Of a DNA stretch of 64,000 nucleotides, positions 43,252 through 51,347 are shown in pieces (position 1 is the stretch's first letter; each line of letters opens with the position of its first letter). Origin of the DNA: Pseudovibrio zosterae (GTDB taxonomy: Bacteria > Pseudomonadota > Alphaproteobacteria > Rhizobiales > Stappiaceae); contig NZ_JAWXVZ010000007.1 in NCBI RefSeq assembly GCF_033843645.1, positions 124,001-188,000 on the forward strand, read 5' to 3'. The translations under genes and the position numbers were made by a program. The notes beneath the pieces are model-generated. The model was not told where the DNA came from, ran no database searches, and worked only from the letters and a program-made list of their open reading frames with translations.

Positions 43252-43932
43252 TCAACTCGCCGCAAAATCGGAGGTGTGATCTTGTTCGATCTTCAGTTTC
43301 TGACCCATCTCCGTGAAGGTGCTGATGTTTTCGATTGCCAGTCTGCGCGCTTTCTCAGGTTCTCCTGCGCAAATGGCGTTGATCAGATCAATGTGGGTGT
43401 CGGCACTGCTTTCAATATCGAAATCAAAGTGTGTGATGCGGATGTAGATGGAAAGCTGGTTGATCACGCTCTTGTACATGCGCGCAAGGCGGTCGCTCTC
43501 ACTCAGCTCGATGATCAGTTTGTGGAGCTTGAAATCGCAAAGAGTAACTTCGGCAAGCGAGACGTCTTTTCGTTTGCAGATGGCCTGAAAGGCCGCCAGT
43601 TCATCTCGCAGGCGCTTTGCCTTCTCATCGTTGATGGTCTCGGCGGCCATCATTGCCGCCTGGCTCTCCAAGGCAACACGTAGGTGGTAGATCTCCCAGA
43701 TGTCGTGCCCGCTGAGTGTTGTCACGCTCCAACCTGCATAAGGCTTTTGCGATACAAGACCTTCGCTTGCCAGCGTGTTCAAAGCCATGCGCACGGTTGT
43801 GCGAGAAAGTTCCAGATCCTTGGCCAGCGTGCTCTCAGTGAGCTTGTCACCTGATACAAAGGCTCCTGCCAAAATCTGCTGCCGTAGATAATCCGCGGCC
43901 TGCTCTTCTAGGCTTTGCTTGTTTATTTTCAT
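43252..43932 (-). CDS. GntR-family regulator, FCD subfamily
   Basis: 226 aa. The winged helix-turn-helix lies at residues 10-75 (DKLTESTLAKDLELSRTTVRMALNTLASEGLV in two blocks), and the C-terminal FCD domain (DIWEIYHLRVALESQAA, DFKLHKLIIELSES, DADTHIDLINAI-like end) binds a metal and a carboxylate ligand. FCD regulators typically sense organic acids. It converges on the BCCT gene, and its own promoter carries the palindrome ATTGTCCGACAAT, identical in core to that before the UxaA operon, so it very likely controls that operon and itself. Confidence 0.92.
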   Translation of the reverse strand: MKINKQSLEEQAADYLRQQILAGAFVSGDKLTESTLAKDLELSRTTVRMALNTLASEGLVSQKPYAGWSVTTLSGHDIWEIYHLRVALESQAAMMAAETINDEKAKRLRDELAAFQAICKRKDVSLAEVTLCDFKLHKLIIELSESDRLARMYKSVINQLSIYIRITHFDFDIESSADTHIDLINAICAGEPEKARRLAIENISTFTEMGQKLKIEQDHTSDFAAS

Positions 43933-43982
43933 TGGAACTCTTGGGTGTCATGAACATCGGGTGGACCACATCAGTGGTCGGC

Positions 43983-43995
43983 ATTGTCCGACAAT
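43983..43995. promoter_or_regulatory. GntR autoregulatory operator
   Basis: ATTGTCCGACAAT is a perfect 13-bp palindrome 51 bases upstream of the GntR start. It matches the core of the site at 38807-38823 (ATTGTC-N-GACAAT). Confidence 0.75.
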
Positions 43996-44092
43996 AGGCA
44001 CTCGGACTGCGCATTTCAAGAAAGCGAACCCGGTTGCGACACCACATCCAGTCTGGCGGATGTCGCATCAGGGGTGCTGAATGCGATTAGAA

Positions 44093-44130
44093 TTGACAGG
44101 TTTAGAATAATTCGATATTTCATGAAATAT
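44093..44130 (+). promoter_or_regulatory. arsR promoter and operator, apparently leaderless
   Basis: TTGACA (44093-44098), a 17-base spacer and TATTTC (44116-44121) form a sigma-70 promoter whose expected start point falls on the A of ATG 44129. A perfect 16-bp palindrome ATATTTCATGAAATAT (44115-44130) overlaps the -10 and the start codon, the place where an ArsR repressor would block transcription. Confidence 0.65.
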
Positions 44131-44461
44131 GGAATCAAAGGAAGCACTCTCCTCGCTGGCGGCCTTAGCTCATGAGCAGCGATTGGAAATATTCAGGCTG
44201 CTGATAAAAGCCGGAGAAACCGGCGTCCCGGCAGGAGAGATAGCAACAACACTGCACGTGCGCCCCAACACCCTTTCCAACAATCTCAGCGTTCTTGCTG
44301 CGGCCAATCTGGTGCACTCGAAACGCGAAGGCAGGACAATCCGGTATTTTGCAGCCCTCGAGCGAATGAGTGCGCTGCTTGGTTTTCTCATGGAAGACTG
44401 CTGCGGCGGCAATCCGGAAATATGCCGCCCAGTGCTCAAGCAAATGTCCTGCACCAACTAG
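44129..44461 (+). CDS. arsR: ArsR-family metalloregulator
   Basis: 110 aa. A winged helix-turn-helix occupies most of the chain (ALAHEQRLEIFRLLIKAGE, GEIATTLHVRPNTLSNNLSVL, REGRTIRYFAA). The C-terminus carries a cysteine-rich tail, MEDCCGGNPEICRPVLKQMSC, in which the CC pair and further cysteines could bind As(III). This sensor arrangement is typical of ArsR proteins with C-terminal cysteines. The ATG at 44129 has no ribosome-binding site and coincides with the predicted transcript start. It heads the arsR-arsC-arsH operon. Confidence 0.9.
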   Translation: MESKEALSSLAALAHEQRLEIFRLLIKAGETGVPAGEIATTLHVRPNTLSNNLSVLAAANLVHSKREGRTIRYFAALERMSALLGFLMEDCCGGNPEICRPVLKQMSCTN

Positions 44462-44553
44462 GTGGAGGCGGAAAGCTGCGTTCTGGTTCCAATTGGAGCT
44501 AATTCAACGCCCTTTTAAAAACCTGCCTGGCACTAAAACAGATGAGGCAATTG

Positions 44554-44976
44554 ATGAGCATCGTCATTCATCACAATCCGAATTGCGGTACGTCACGCAA
44601 TGTTCTTGAGATCATTCGCTCCTCTGGTGTCGAGCCGGTTGCTATTGATTATCTGAGCGAAGGTTGGACGCGCCCTCAGTTGCTGGCGTTGTTTGCCGCT
44701 GCCAACCTGACCCCTCGGTCTGCCCTGCGCACCACCAAGTCCCCGGCGGAAGAACTGGGCCTCTTGGACGAAGGCGTGAGCGATGAGACACTTTTGGATG
44801 CCATGCTGGAGCATCCGGTGCTGGTGAACCGGCCAATCGTGTGCAGCGCCAAGGGTGTGCGTTTGTGCAGGCCTTCGGAAGCTGTGCTGGACCTGCTTGA
44901 TACCCTGCCCCCTGGCCCGTTGGCAAAAGAAGATGGCACATTGATCATCAATGAAAGGGGTGAACGCGTTGGCTGA
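44554..44976 (+). CDS. arsC: Arsenate reductase, glutaredoxin-dependent type
   Basis: 140 aa from ATG 44554, with GAGG six bases upstream. It starts SIVIHHNPNCGTSRNVLEII, whose Cys forms the thiol-arsenate intermediate. The conserved RTTKSPAEELGL and HPVLVNRPIV segments supply the arginines that bind arsenate. It reduces As(V) to As(III) in the cytoplasm with glutathione and glutaredoxin. It lies 92 bases after arsR and overlaps arsH, so the three are one operon. Confidence 0.93.
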   Translation: MSIVIHHNPNCGTSRNVLEIIRSSGVEPVAIDYLSEGWTRPQLLALFAAANLTPRSALRTTKSPAEELGLLDEGVSDETLLDAMLEHPVLVNRPIVCSAKGVRLCRPSEAVLDLLDTLPPGPLAKEDGTLIINERGERVG

Positions 44977-45673
44977 TCCTGAGCAAAGCTGTTTCAAAGA
45001 CATCGATCGTGAGGCGTTGTTCTCGCCCAACCACAGCGGCGAGGCTCCGCGTATCCTCATGCTTTATGGATCGTTGCGTGAACGTAGTTTCTCGCGCTTT
45101 GCAGCAGAAGAGGCCGCGCGTGTTTTGGCAGCCTTGGGAGCTGAGGTGCGCTTCTTCCACCCTAGAGATCTGCCGTTTCCTGACGCTGCGCCTGTCGAGC
45201 ATCCAAAGGTGCAAGAGCTGAGAGAACTGGTCACATGGTGCGATGGAATGGTGTGGTCCACCCCGGAAAGACACGGGGCCATGACTGGCATCATGAAAGC
45301 ACAGATCGACTGGATCCCCCTCTCGCTAGGCAGCGTAAGGCCAACCCAAGGCAAAACCCTTGCAGTGATGCAGGTGTGTGGCGGCAGCCAAAGCTTTAAC
45401 GCTGTCAATCAGTTGCGGATACTTGGCCGGTGGATGCGGCTGCTGACCATCCCGAACCAGTCCTCGGTTGCCAAGGCTTGGGATGAGTTCGACGAAGCCG
45501 GACGCATGAAGCCCTCCCCTTACTACAATCGCATCGTGGATGTGATGGAGGAGCTGATGAAGTTCACGGTGCTTACCAAAGACAGCCGGGACTACATGGT
45601 TGACCGCTATTCAGAGCGTGTCGAAAGTCATGCAGAGCTTTCTGCTCGCGTGAACCAGTCAAGCGCAACCTGA
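44969..45673 (+). CDS. arsH: Organoarsenical NADPH-FMN oxidoreductase ArsH
   Basis: About 234 aa. TTG 44969 has AAAGGGG eight bases upstream and overlaps arsC by 8 bases; the in-frame ATG at 44951 has no ribosome site. The flavodoxin-like FMN loop is YGSLRERSFSR, followed by WSTPERHGAMTGIMKAQIDW and GGSQSFNAVNQLRILGRWM, the ArsH signature. ArsH oxidises trivalent organoarsenicals to less toxic pentavalent forms and may also act as an azo or quinone reductase. No arsenite efflux gene follows in the operon. Confidence 0.93.
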   Translation: MADPEQSCFKDIDREALFSPNHSGEAPRILMLYGSLRERSFSRFAAEEAARVLAALGAEVRFFHPRDLPFPDAAPVEHPKVQELRELVTWCDGMVWSTPERHGAMTGIMKAQIDWIPLSLGSVRPTQGKTLAVMQVCGGSQSFNAVNQLRILGRWMRLLTIPNQSSVAKAWDEFDEAGRMKPSPYYNRIVDVMEELMKFTVLTKDSRDYMVDRYSERVESHAELSARVNQSSAT

Positions 45674-45704
45674 TCTATCGTGCTCCGGTAACTGTCTAGA
45701 GAAA

Positions 45705-45729
45705 CTGCCCGGATCATTGATCGGGGCAG
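45705..45729. terminator. Hairpin between convergent arsH and MFS genes
   Basis: CTGCCCGGATCA and TGATCGGGGCAG pair with a single mismatch around a tiny loop, between the two convergent stops. It is probably a shared terminator. Confidence 0.6.
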
Positions 45730-45752
45730 CAATTCTTGCGTTCGCGGTGGTG

Positions 45753-47003
45753 TCAGGCTGGCACTGCCCCTCTCCGTTTGGCAAGAGGTTCTTCATCAAT
45801 CGGCAGATGCACGATCGCTGAGAGTGCCCCGACCCCAACGCCAATCCACCAAACAGCGGTGTAGGTTCCATACATGTCATAGAGTGTGCCACCCAGCCAC
45901 ACACCGATGAAACTGCCGAGTTGGTGCGAAAAGAAGATCAGGCCATAGAGCGTTCCCATATACTTCAAACCGTAGATGTGACCGACAAGGCCTGAAGTCA
46001 GCGGAACAGTGGCAAGCCACAATGATCCCATGACCAACGAAAACACGATGACGGTCTCTGGTGTGATGGGCAGGATGATGAAGATCGCCGATGCGAGGGT
46101 CCGGCCAACATAAATCAGGGTGAGCAAATATCGTCTTGGAAACTTGTTTCCCAGAACGCCTGCGTAGATCGTCCCAAAGATGTTGGCGATGCCAATCAAG
46201 GCAATGGACCAGGCCCCGAGTGCAGATGTGGTTGTTATGCCTGCGGAATGCAAAAGTGAGCCCGGAGCAATGGGGCCGCACAGCTCAAGAACGAACGCCG
46301 GGAAATGTGCGGTCAAGAAGCCCAGTTGGTAGCCGCAGGAGAAGAACCCAACAGCAATAAGGAAAAAGGATGGATCGCGTACGGCTTGTGAAATGGCCGT
46401 GGCCATGCTTTCGGAAGGGGCGTTGGACTTAACAGTTGGCGCGGTCCGCATCAGGGGCAGGACAACCAAAGACAAGAGAATGGCGACGGCGAACACAATG
46501 AAAACCGAAGGCCATTGCATGCTTTGCAGAAGGTACTCGGCAATTGGCGCACCAATAACCTGACCGGCAGAACCGGCCGCGGTGGCAATTCCCAGAGCAA
46601 CTGACCGGTTTTCGTCCGATGCCGCCCGCCCTACCATGGCGAGCACAACCCCGAAGCCAGTTCCGGCAATGCCAAATCCGACGAGGATCTCCAGTAGTTG
46701 GTGTTGGCCAGGTGTGATCGCATAGGCGGACAGAACCAACCCCAGTGCATAGGTGAGTGCGCCAAGTACAATTGCTTTGCGGTCACCAAGACGTTCGGCG
46801 ATTGCACTGAAGATCGGCTGGCCGAAGCCCCATGCCAAATTTTGAATAGCGATTGCCAGGCTGAACTCCGCACGGGGCCAGCCGAAGTCCTCGGCGATTG
46901 GAATCTGGAACACTCCAAAGCTTGCCCTGATCGCAAACCCCACCAGCATGATGAGAGAGCCTCCGATAAGAACAGGCGTGATGAGCGATGCTCGTTGTGA
47001 CAT
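45753..47003 (-). CDS. Major facilitator superfamily transporter
   Basis: 416 aa with twelve predicted membrane spans. The N-terminal half includes FAIRASFGVFQIPIAEDFGW and the loop-2 motif AIAERLGDRKAIV; the second half ends GALSAIVHLPIDEEPLAKRR. The style resembles monocarboxylate/oxalate-formate type MFS carriers (MCT-like). The convergent position next to arsH, which lacks an efflux partner, raises the possibility of an arsenical exporter such as the ArsJ/ArsK MFS proteins, but the sequence does not prove it. It begins with ATG 47003. Confidence 0.82.
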   Translation of the reverse strand: MSQRASLITPVLIGGSLIMLVGFAIRASFGVFQIPIAEDFGWPRAEFSLAIAIQNLAWGFGQPIFSAIAERLGDRKAIVLGALTYALGLVLSAYAITPGQHQLLEILVGFGIAGTGFGVVLAMVGRAASDENRSVALGIATAAGSAGQVIGAPIAEYLLQSMQWPSVFIVFAVAILLSLVVLPLMRTAPTVKSNAPSESMATAISQAVRDPSFFLIAVGFFSCGYQLGFLTAHFPAFVLELCGPIAPGSLLHSAGITTTSALGAWSIALIGIANIFGTIYAGVLGNKFPRRYLLTLIYVGRTLASAIFIILPITPETVIVFSLVMGSLWLATVPLTSGLVGHIYGLKYMGTLYGLIFFSHQLGSFIGVWLGGTLYDMYGTYTAVWWIGVGVGALSAIVHLPIDEEPLAKRRGAVPA

Positions 47004-47477
47004 CGTACAAACCTTCTATGATGCGCGGCTGATCCGTCTTTCTGCTTATGTTTAAGCGATATCACAGGTTGTTCGCTACAAGAAATGCGGTGTTTTCGGA
47101 AAGCTCGCGGGTCGTGTCAGAGCGAGATGACGCCTCTACGCCATTGGAGTGCGTGCGATTGGAGAATTCCATTTGGAAAACGGCCTGTTTTGCACATACG
47201 TACCATGCCTAAGGTTTGCTGAGGTGAGTTCGCGCATGGTTCAGTTCACACTGTGGTGCAAATCTCAAATTGTCCGCACCATCCTGCGGTGCCCGAAGTT
47301 GAGAGCATGCGTAGGCCATCAGGGTGGAAGCTCGTATTCCCTTTGATATTTCACCAACTTATCAAAAGTTGTAGGCAGAATATCATTTTAACTAATGGTT
47401 TTGGGCAGCAAATCAACTTTGTTGATCTGCTCAATATATTCAGCGGCAAATAGATTAATTCTAACAACACCAGTAAA
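47004..47477. other. Gene-free region between MFS gene and ribose-type importer
   Basis: About 475 bases. The left part should contain the MFS promoter. I see no gene, clear hairpin or repeat. The operator and promoter for the sugar importer begin at 47478. Confidence 0.4.
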
Positions 47478-47538
47478 TGAATGCATTCAATTTTATGAAA
47501 CGATTCATATTGACCGTAATTTTGGCAAGATATATCAA
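47478..47538 (+). promoter_or_regulatory. Promoter and LacI-type operators of sugar ABC operon
   Basis: TGAATGCATTCA (47478-47489) is a perfect palindrome, and TGAAACGATTCA (47496-47507) matches the LacI/GalR-type consensus TGAAACGTTTCA except at one base. TTGACC follows at 47510-47515 with TATCAA at 47533-47538 (17-base spacing). The LacI protein encoded at 51348-52331 is the natural candidate to bind here. Confidence 0.6.
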
Positions 47539-47599
47539 AAATGGGCGAAATAGCTTGCAAATTTTGAGTGGCTATAATCGATATATTGGGAGGCTTCTA

Positions 47600-48523
47600 A
47601 TGAAGTTTATGAAATTTGCGGCCGCTGCTGCGACTAGTCTTGTTCTGCTCGCCAATGCAGCACAAGCTGCTGAGGAAAAGCCGGTCGTAGGCCTTATCAT
47701 GAAATCGCTCGCAAATGAGTTTTTCCAGAACATGCTGGAGGGAGCAAAGGCTCATGAAGCGATGCGCGGCGACTACGAACTGCGCGCTGTCGGCATGCAA
47801 AATGAAACCGACTTTGAATCGCAGATCAACGCTGTAGAGAACTTCATCACGCAAGGCGTGGACGCCATTGTTGTGGCTCCTGCTGACTCCCGCGCTATGG
47901 TTCGTCCACTCAAGAAAGCCATGCAGGCTGGTATTGTCGTGGTGAACTTTGACGTGGCGCTGGACGAGGAAGTCAAGCAGCAGCAGGGTGTCGAGCTGGC
48001 ATTTGTCGGTCCTGACAACCGTGGCGGTGCCAAGATGGCTGGCGATGTGCTCGGCGAAAAGCTTGGCAAGGATGGCAAGGTAGTCATCATCGAGGGGAAC
48101 CCTGGTGCTGACAATGGCATTCAGCGTGCGCTCGGTTTCGAAGACTCCGTGAAGCAGTATGAGCTGAACCTTATCGAAAGCCGCACAGCCCATTGGGAGA
48201 CTGAAGAAGCAAACACCGTCTTTTCCAATATGCTCACCGCTCACCCAGACATTCAGGGCGTCATGGCCGCAAACGACTCCATGGCGATTGGTGTTGTGAA
48301 GGCTCTGGAAAGTGCCGGACGCGACGACATTCTGGTTGTAGGCTTCGATAACATCGATGCCGTTGGCCCGATGATTGAAGATGGCCGCATGCTGGCAACT
48401 GTTGATCAGTTTGGTCAGGACATGGCTGCCAATGCAATCGACATGGCTCTGGAAGTTGTGCGCGGGGGACCAGAACTCGAAGGTTGGGTGAAGACTCCAA
48501 TCAAGCTGGTCGTTGCTGAGTAA
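47600..48523 (+). CDS. Sugar ABC transporter periplasmic binding protein (RbsB type)
   Basis: 307 aa from ATG 47600 behind GGGAGG; the longer frame upstream runs through the promoter. The signal peptide MKFMKFAAAAATSLVLLANA is cut after AQA. The mature chain begins EEKPVVGLIMKSLANEFFQN, the Peripla_BP_4 start, with INAVENFITQGVDAIVVAPAD and MAANDSMAIGVVKAL as further signatures. It binds a monosaccharide, ribose-like or another small sugar, and delivers it to the permease. Heads a three-gene operon. Confidence 0.92.
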   Translation: MKFMKFAAAAATSLVLLANAAQAAEEKPVVGLIMKSLANEFFQNMLEGAKAHEAMRGDYELRAVGMQNETDFESQINAVENFITQGVDAIVVAPADSRAMVRPLKKAMQAGIVVVNFDVALDEEVKQQQGVELAFVGPDNRGGAKMAGDVLGEKLGKDGKVVIIEGNPGADNGIQRALGFEDSVKQYELNLIESRTAHWETEEANTVFSNMLTAHPDIQGVMAANDSMAIGVVKALESAGRDDILVVGFDNIDAVGPMIEDGRMLATVDQFGQDMAANAIDMALEVVRGGPELEGWVKTPIKLVVAE

Positions 48524-48536
48524 GCGATAGCCGCTC

Positions 48537-48568
48537 ACCTCGCCCGTCCGCTGCTGGTTGGGCGAGGT
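48537..48568 (+). promoter_or_regulatory. Intercistronic hairpin after the RbsB-type gene
   Basis: ACCTCGCCC and GGGCGAGGT form a 9-bp stem around 14 bases, 14 bases after the binding-protein stop. No T-run follows. It probably stabilises the binding-protein message. Confidence 0.65.
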
Positions 48569-48602
48569 TCCCTTATTCTTCCCAAAAGCGACTGGACGCA
48601 AT

Positions 48603-50150
48603 ATGGCAGCAACACCTGTTTCCGTAGCTCCAGCGCCAGACCCTCAAGAAGCTTTTCTGAACGTCGAAGGCGTAAGGAAGTACTTCGGTGGTGTAAAGGC
48701 GCTTGATGGTGTCAGTTTTTCCCTGGTCAAAGGGGAGGCCCATGCACTGGTGGGCGAGAACGGCGCGGGAAAATCCACCCTCATCAAAATCCTGTCGGGC
48801 GTTTACCCCTACGATGCCGGCGATATCTTTCTTGGGGGTGCCGCCTACAAACCAGCCAATCCGCATGAAGCCAAAGAAAGTGGCATTCAGGTGGTGCATC
48901 AAGAGTTCAATCTGCTTGATCATCTGAGTATTGCAGAAAACATCTCCATCGAACGGTTGCCCAAGACCCGCTATGGCCTGCTGGACAAGGCAGAAATGAA
49001 CCGGCGGGCCCGCGAAGCCTTGGACGCTATTGGTCTTTCCGACATTGATGTGCGTTCTCCTGTCAGTTCTCTCGGGATCGCGCACCGTCAGCTGGTGGAA
49101 ATCGCACGCGCGCTGCAGTCCAAAAGCCAAATCCTTATCCTTGATGAACCCACCGCAACGTTGACCGAGCGCGAGACCAAGCGGTTGTTCGAGATCGTCG
49201 AGAACATCAAGACCGAAGGTGTGACCATTGTCTTTGTTTCGCACCATCTTGATGAGGTTTTTGCGCTATGTGACCGCGTGACCGTGTTTCGCAACGGCAA
49301 GACAATTGCCACAGACCAGATTGCGGACATGACGCCGGAGAAAGTGGTTCAGCGCATGGTGGGACGGCATCTGGAAGCGCAGATGACGGACGCGACCAAA
49401 GAACAGTGCTACGGCGAAGTGGCCCTCAAGGTGGTGGACATGTGTACCGCTGCCAACAGCAAGGACAAGGGTATCTCCTTTGACCTTCGCTACGGCGAGA
49501 TCCTTGGGATTGCAGGCCTTGTCGGTGCAGGCCGAACTGAGATCCTGCGGGGTATTTTCGGTATCGATCCCATTCGTTCCGGCAGCGTTTACCGGGATGG
49601 CAAGGAAGTCCGTTTCAAAGGCCCAAAGGATGCAATTGCGTCCGGTATCGGCTTTGTGACGGAGGATCGAAAAGACGAGGGCCTCATCCTCGACATGCCG
49701 ATTGCTGCAAATGTCTCTCTCGTGAACCTCATGGAGGTTGCGACCTCTGGCATCATCCAGTTCGCCGCAGAGAACAAGCAGGCGCGCGAGGGCGGTGCGA
49801 GGCTAAAGCTGAAATACGGCAAGACTGCTGATCCAGCCTCAAGCCTGTCAGGCGGGAACCAGCAAAAGGTGGTTTTGGCCAAGTGGCTTGCACGCAACCC
49901 GAAGGTCCTTCTGCTTGATGAGCCAACCCGCGGGGTGGACGTGGGGGCCAAGGCCGAGATCTACAGCATCTTGAAAGATCTTGCTCGGGAAGGTGTGGCG
50001 CTTCTTGTGGTGTCATCAGAAATGCCTGAGCTGATGACGCTTGCGGATCGGATCCTGGTGCTTGCCGAACATGAAGTTCAAGGCGAACTCCAGCGCAATG
50101 AATTCTCAGAGGAAAACATCCTGAAGCTGGCGTATGGGCAGCATCAATAG
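48603..50150 (+). CDS. Sugar ABC transporter ATP-binding protein (RbsA type, double NBD)
   Basis: 515 aa from ATG 48603. Two nucleotide-binding domains are fused. The first has GENGAGKST, SSLGIAHRQLVEIARAL and LILDEPTATLT. The second lacks a canonical Walker A (GLVGAGRTEILR), as usual in the RbsA/MglA class, but has SLSGGNQQKVVLAKWLA and LLLDEPTRGVDVGAK. It powers the importer. It follows the hairpin after the binding-protein gene and is 18 bases from the permease. Confidence 0.93.
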   Translation: MAATPVSVAPAPDPQEAFLNVEGVRKYFGGVKALDGVSFSLVKGEAHALVGENGAGKSTLIKILSGVYPYDAGDIFLGGAAYKPANPHEAKESGIQVVHQEFNLLDHLSIAENISIERLPKTRYGLLDKAEMNRRAREALDAIGLSDIDVRSPVSSLGIAHRQLVEIARALQSKSQILILDEPTATLTERETKRLFEIVENIKTEGVTIVFVSHHLDEVFALCDRVTVFRNGKTIATDQIADMTPEKVVQRMVGRHLEAQMTDATKEQCYGEVALKVVDMCTAANSKDKGISFDLRYGEILGIAGLVGAGRTEILRGIFGIDPIRSGSVYRDGKEVRFKGPKDAIASGIGFVTEDRKDEGLILDMPIAANVSLVNLMEVATSGIIQFAAENKQAREGGARLKLKYGKTADPASSLSGGNQQKVVLAKWLARNPKVLLLDEPTRGVDVGAKAEIYSILKDLAREGVALLVVSSEMPELMTLADRILVLAEHEVQGELQRNEFSEENILKLAYGQHQ

Positions 50151-50168
50151 GCCAGGAGGAGAAAAACC

Positions 50169-51167
50169 ATGACTACTCAAACAAGCGGCGATGTTGCTCA
50201 GGAGCCTAGACGCGTAACCTTACGATCCGTCTTGAACAATGCCGGGATTGGGCTTGCGCTCTTGGCGCTCATCCTTTTCTTCGCGGTGTTTACAGAGCAC
50301 TTTCTGACACCTAACAATATTACAAACATTCTGACGCAGATCACGATCAACCTGATCTTGGCCGTGGGGATGACCTTCGTCATTCTCATCGGCGGCATCG
50401 ACCTCTCGGTAGGCTCGGTCATGGCGTTTGCTGCCGTCGTGGCGGGCAAAGCAATCACCCTGCCCGGCTTTGGGCCTGTTGAGGCAATTGCCCTGGCCAT
50501 TGTTGCTGCTACGTTGATTGGTGTGCTCTGCGGGATGTTCAACGGGGTCATCAGTGCCTACTGGTCGCTGCCGTCATTCATCATCACGCTGGGTATGCTG
50601 AATATCGCTCGTGGTGCGGCGCTGCATGTTTCCGACGCGCAGACGATTTATTCCTTCCCTCTCGCCTTTGAAGATTTCGGTTCAGCCATGGTCTATGGCG
50701 TGCCCGTTGTGTTCATGGTGGCGGTGGTGTTGGTGTTGATCGCCTGGTTTATCCTGAACTTCACGGTGTTCGGCCGCCTGCTTTATGGGATCGGCAACAA
50801 TGAAGAGGCCGTGCGCCTCGCCGGGCATTCTGTCTATTGGTACAAGGTGGCCGCGTTTACAATATGCGGTTTGACAGCCGGAATTGCTGCGGTGGTCTAT
50901 ATGGCACGACTGAACATTTCCAGCCCAATTGCAGGGATTGGTTTCGAGCTGAACGCCATCGCGGCGGTGATCATCGGCGGTACCAGCCTTAGCGGCGGGC
51001 GTGGGTCCGTCATCGGTACTCTTCTCGGTGCGTTCATCATCGGTGTGCTCGCCAACGGCCTAATCTTGATCGGCCTCAGCGACTTCATGCGCCAAATGAT
51101 TACCGGCGTTGTGATCATCATTGCCGTTGTGCTTGACTACTACCGCGCAAAGTACACGGCGAGTTGA
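50169..51167 (+). CDS. Sugar ABC transporter permease (RbsC type)
   Basis: 332 aa, about ten membrane spans. Family motifs are VGMTFVILIGGIDLSVGSVM, GMFNGVISAYWSLPSFIITL and AVIIGGTSLSGGRGSVIGTL. AGGAGG lies before the ATG. It forms a homodimeric channel for the sugar. A hairpin at 51169-51191 begins right after its stop and probably separates the operon from the LacI gene, which can still be reached by readthrough. Confidence 0.93.
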   Translation: MTTQTSGDVAQEPRRVTLRSVLNNAGIGLALLALILFFAVFTEHFLTPNNITNILTQITINLILAVGMTFVILIGGIDLSVGSVMAFAAVVAGKAITLPGFGPVEAIALAIVAATLIGVLCGMFNGVISAYWSLPSFIITLGMLNIARGAALHVSDAQTIYSFPLAFEDFGSAMVYGVPVVFMVAVVLVLIAWFILNFTVFGRLLYGIGNNEEAVRLAGHSVYWYKVAAFTICGLTAGIAAVVYMARLNISSPIAGIGFELNAIAAVIIGGTSLSGGRGSVIGTLLGAFIIGVLANGLILIGLSDFMRQMITGVVIIIAVVLDYYRAKYTAS

Positions 51168-51168
51168 A

Positions 51169-51191
51169 GCGCCCCTTGTCTTTTGGGGCGC
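51169..51191 (+). terminator. Hairpin after RbsC-type permease
   Basis: GCGCCCC and GGGGCGC form a 7-bp GC-only stem around TTGTCTTTT. No T-run follows, so it may be a partial terminator before the LacI gene. Confidence 0.5.
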
Positions 51192-51347
51192 CGGGTAAGT
51201 TCAACCGGTGCCCCGGAAGATCTGCCGAGAAAGCTTCCCGCCTGGCCTATTGTTCAGCCTGTCAGCTGCTGTCGTAGCACCAAGGGAAGCGTTGGCAACC
51301 TGAACGCAACTGATGGGTCGACGCGGCAATGGAAATGAGGTGTTTTG

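Noticed and set aside
47597..48601. A 334-codon leftward open frame opposite the RbsB-type gene
   Set aside because: Shadow of a strongly recognisable binding-protein gene with signal peptide and family motifs.
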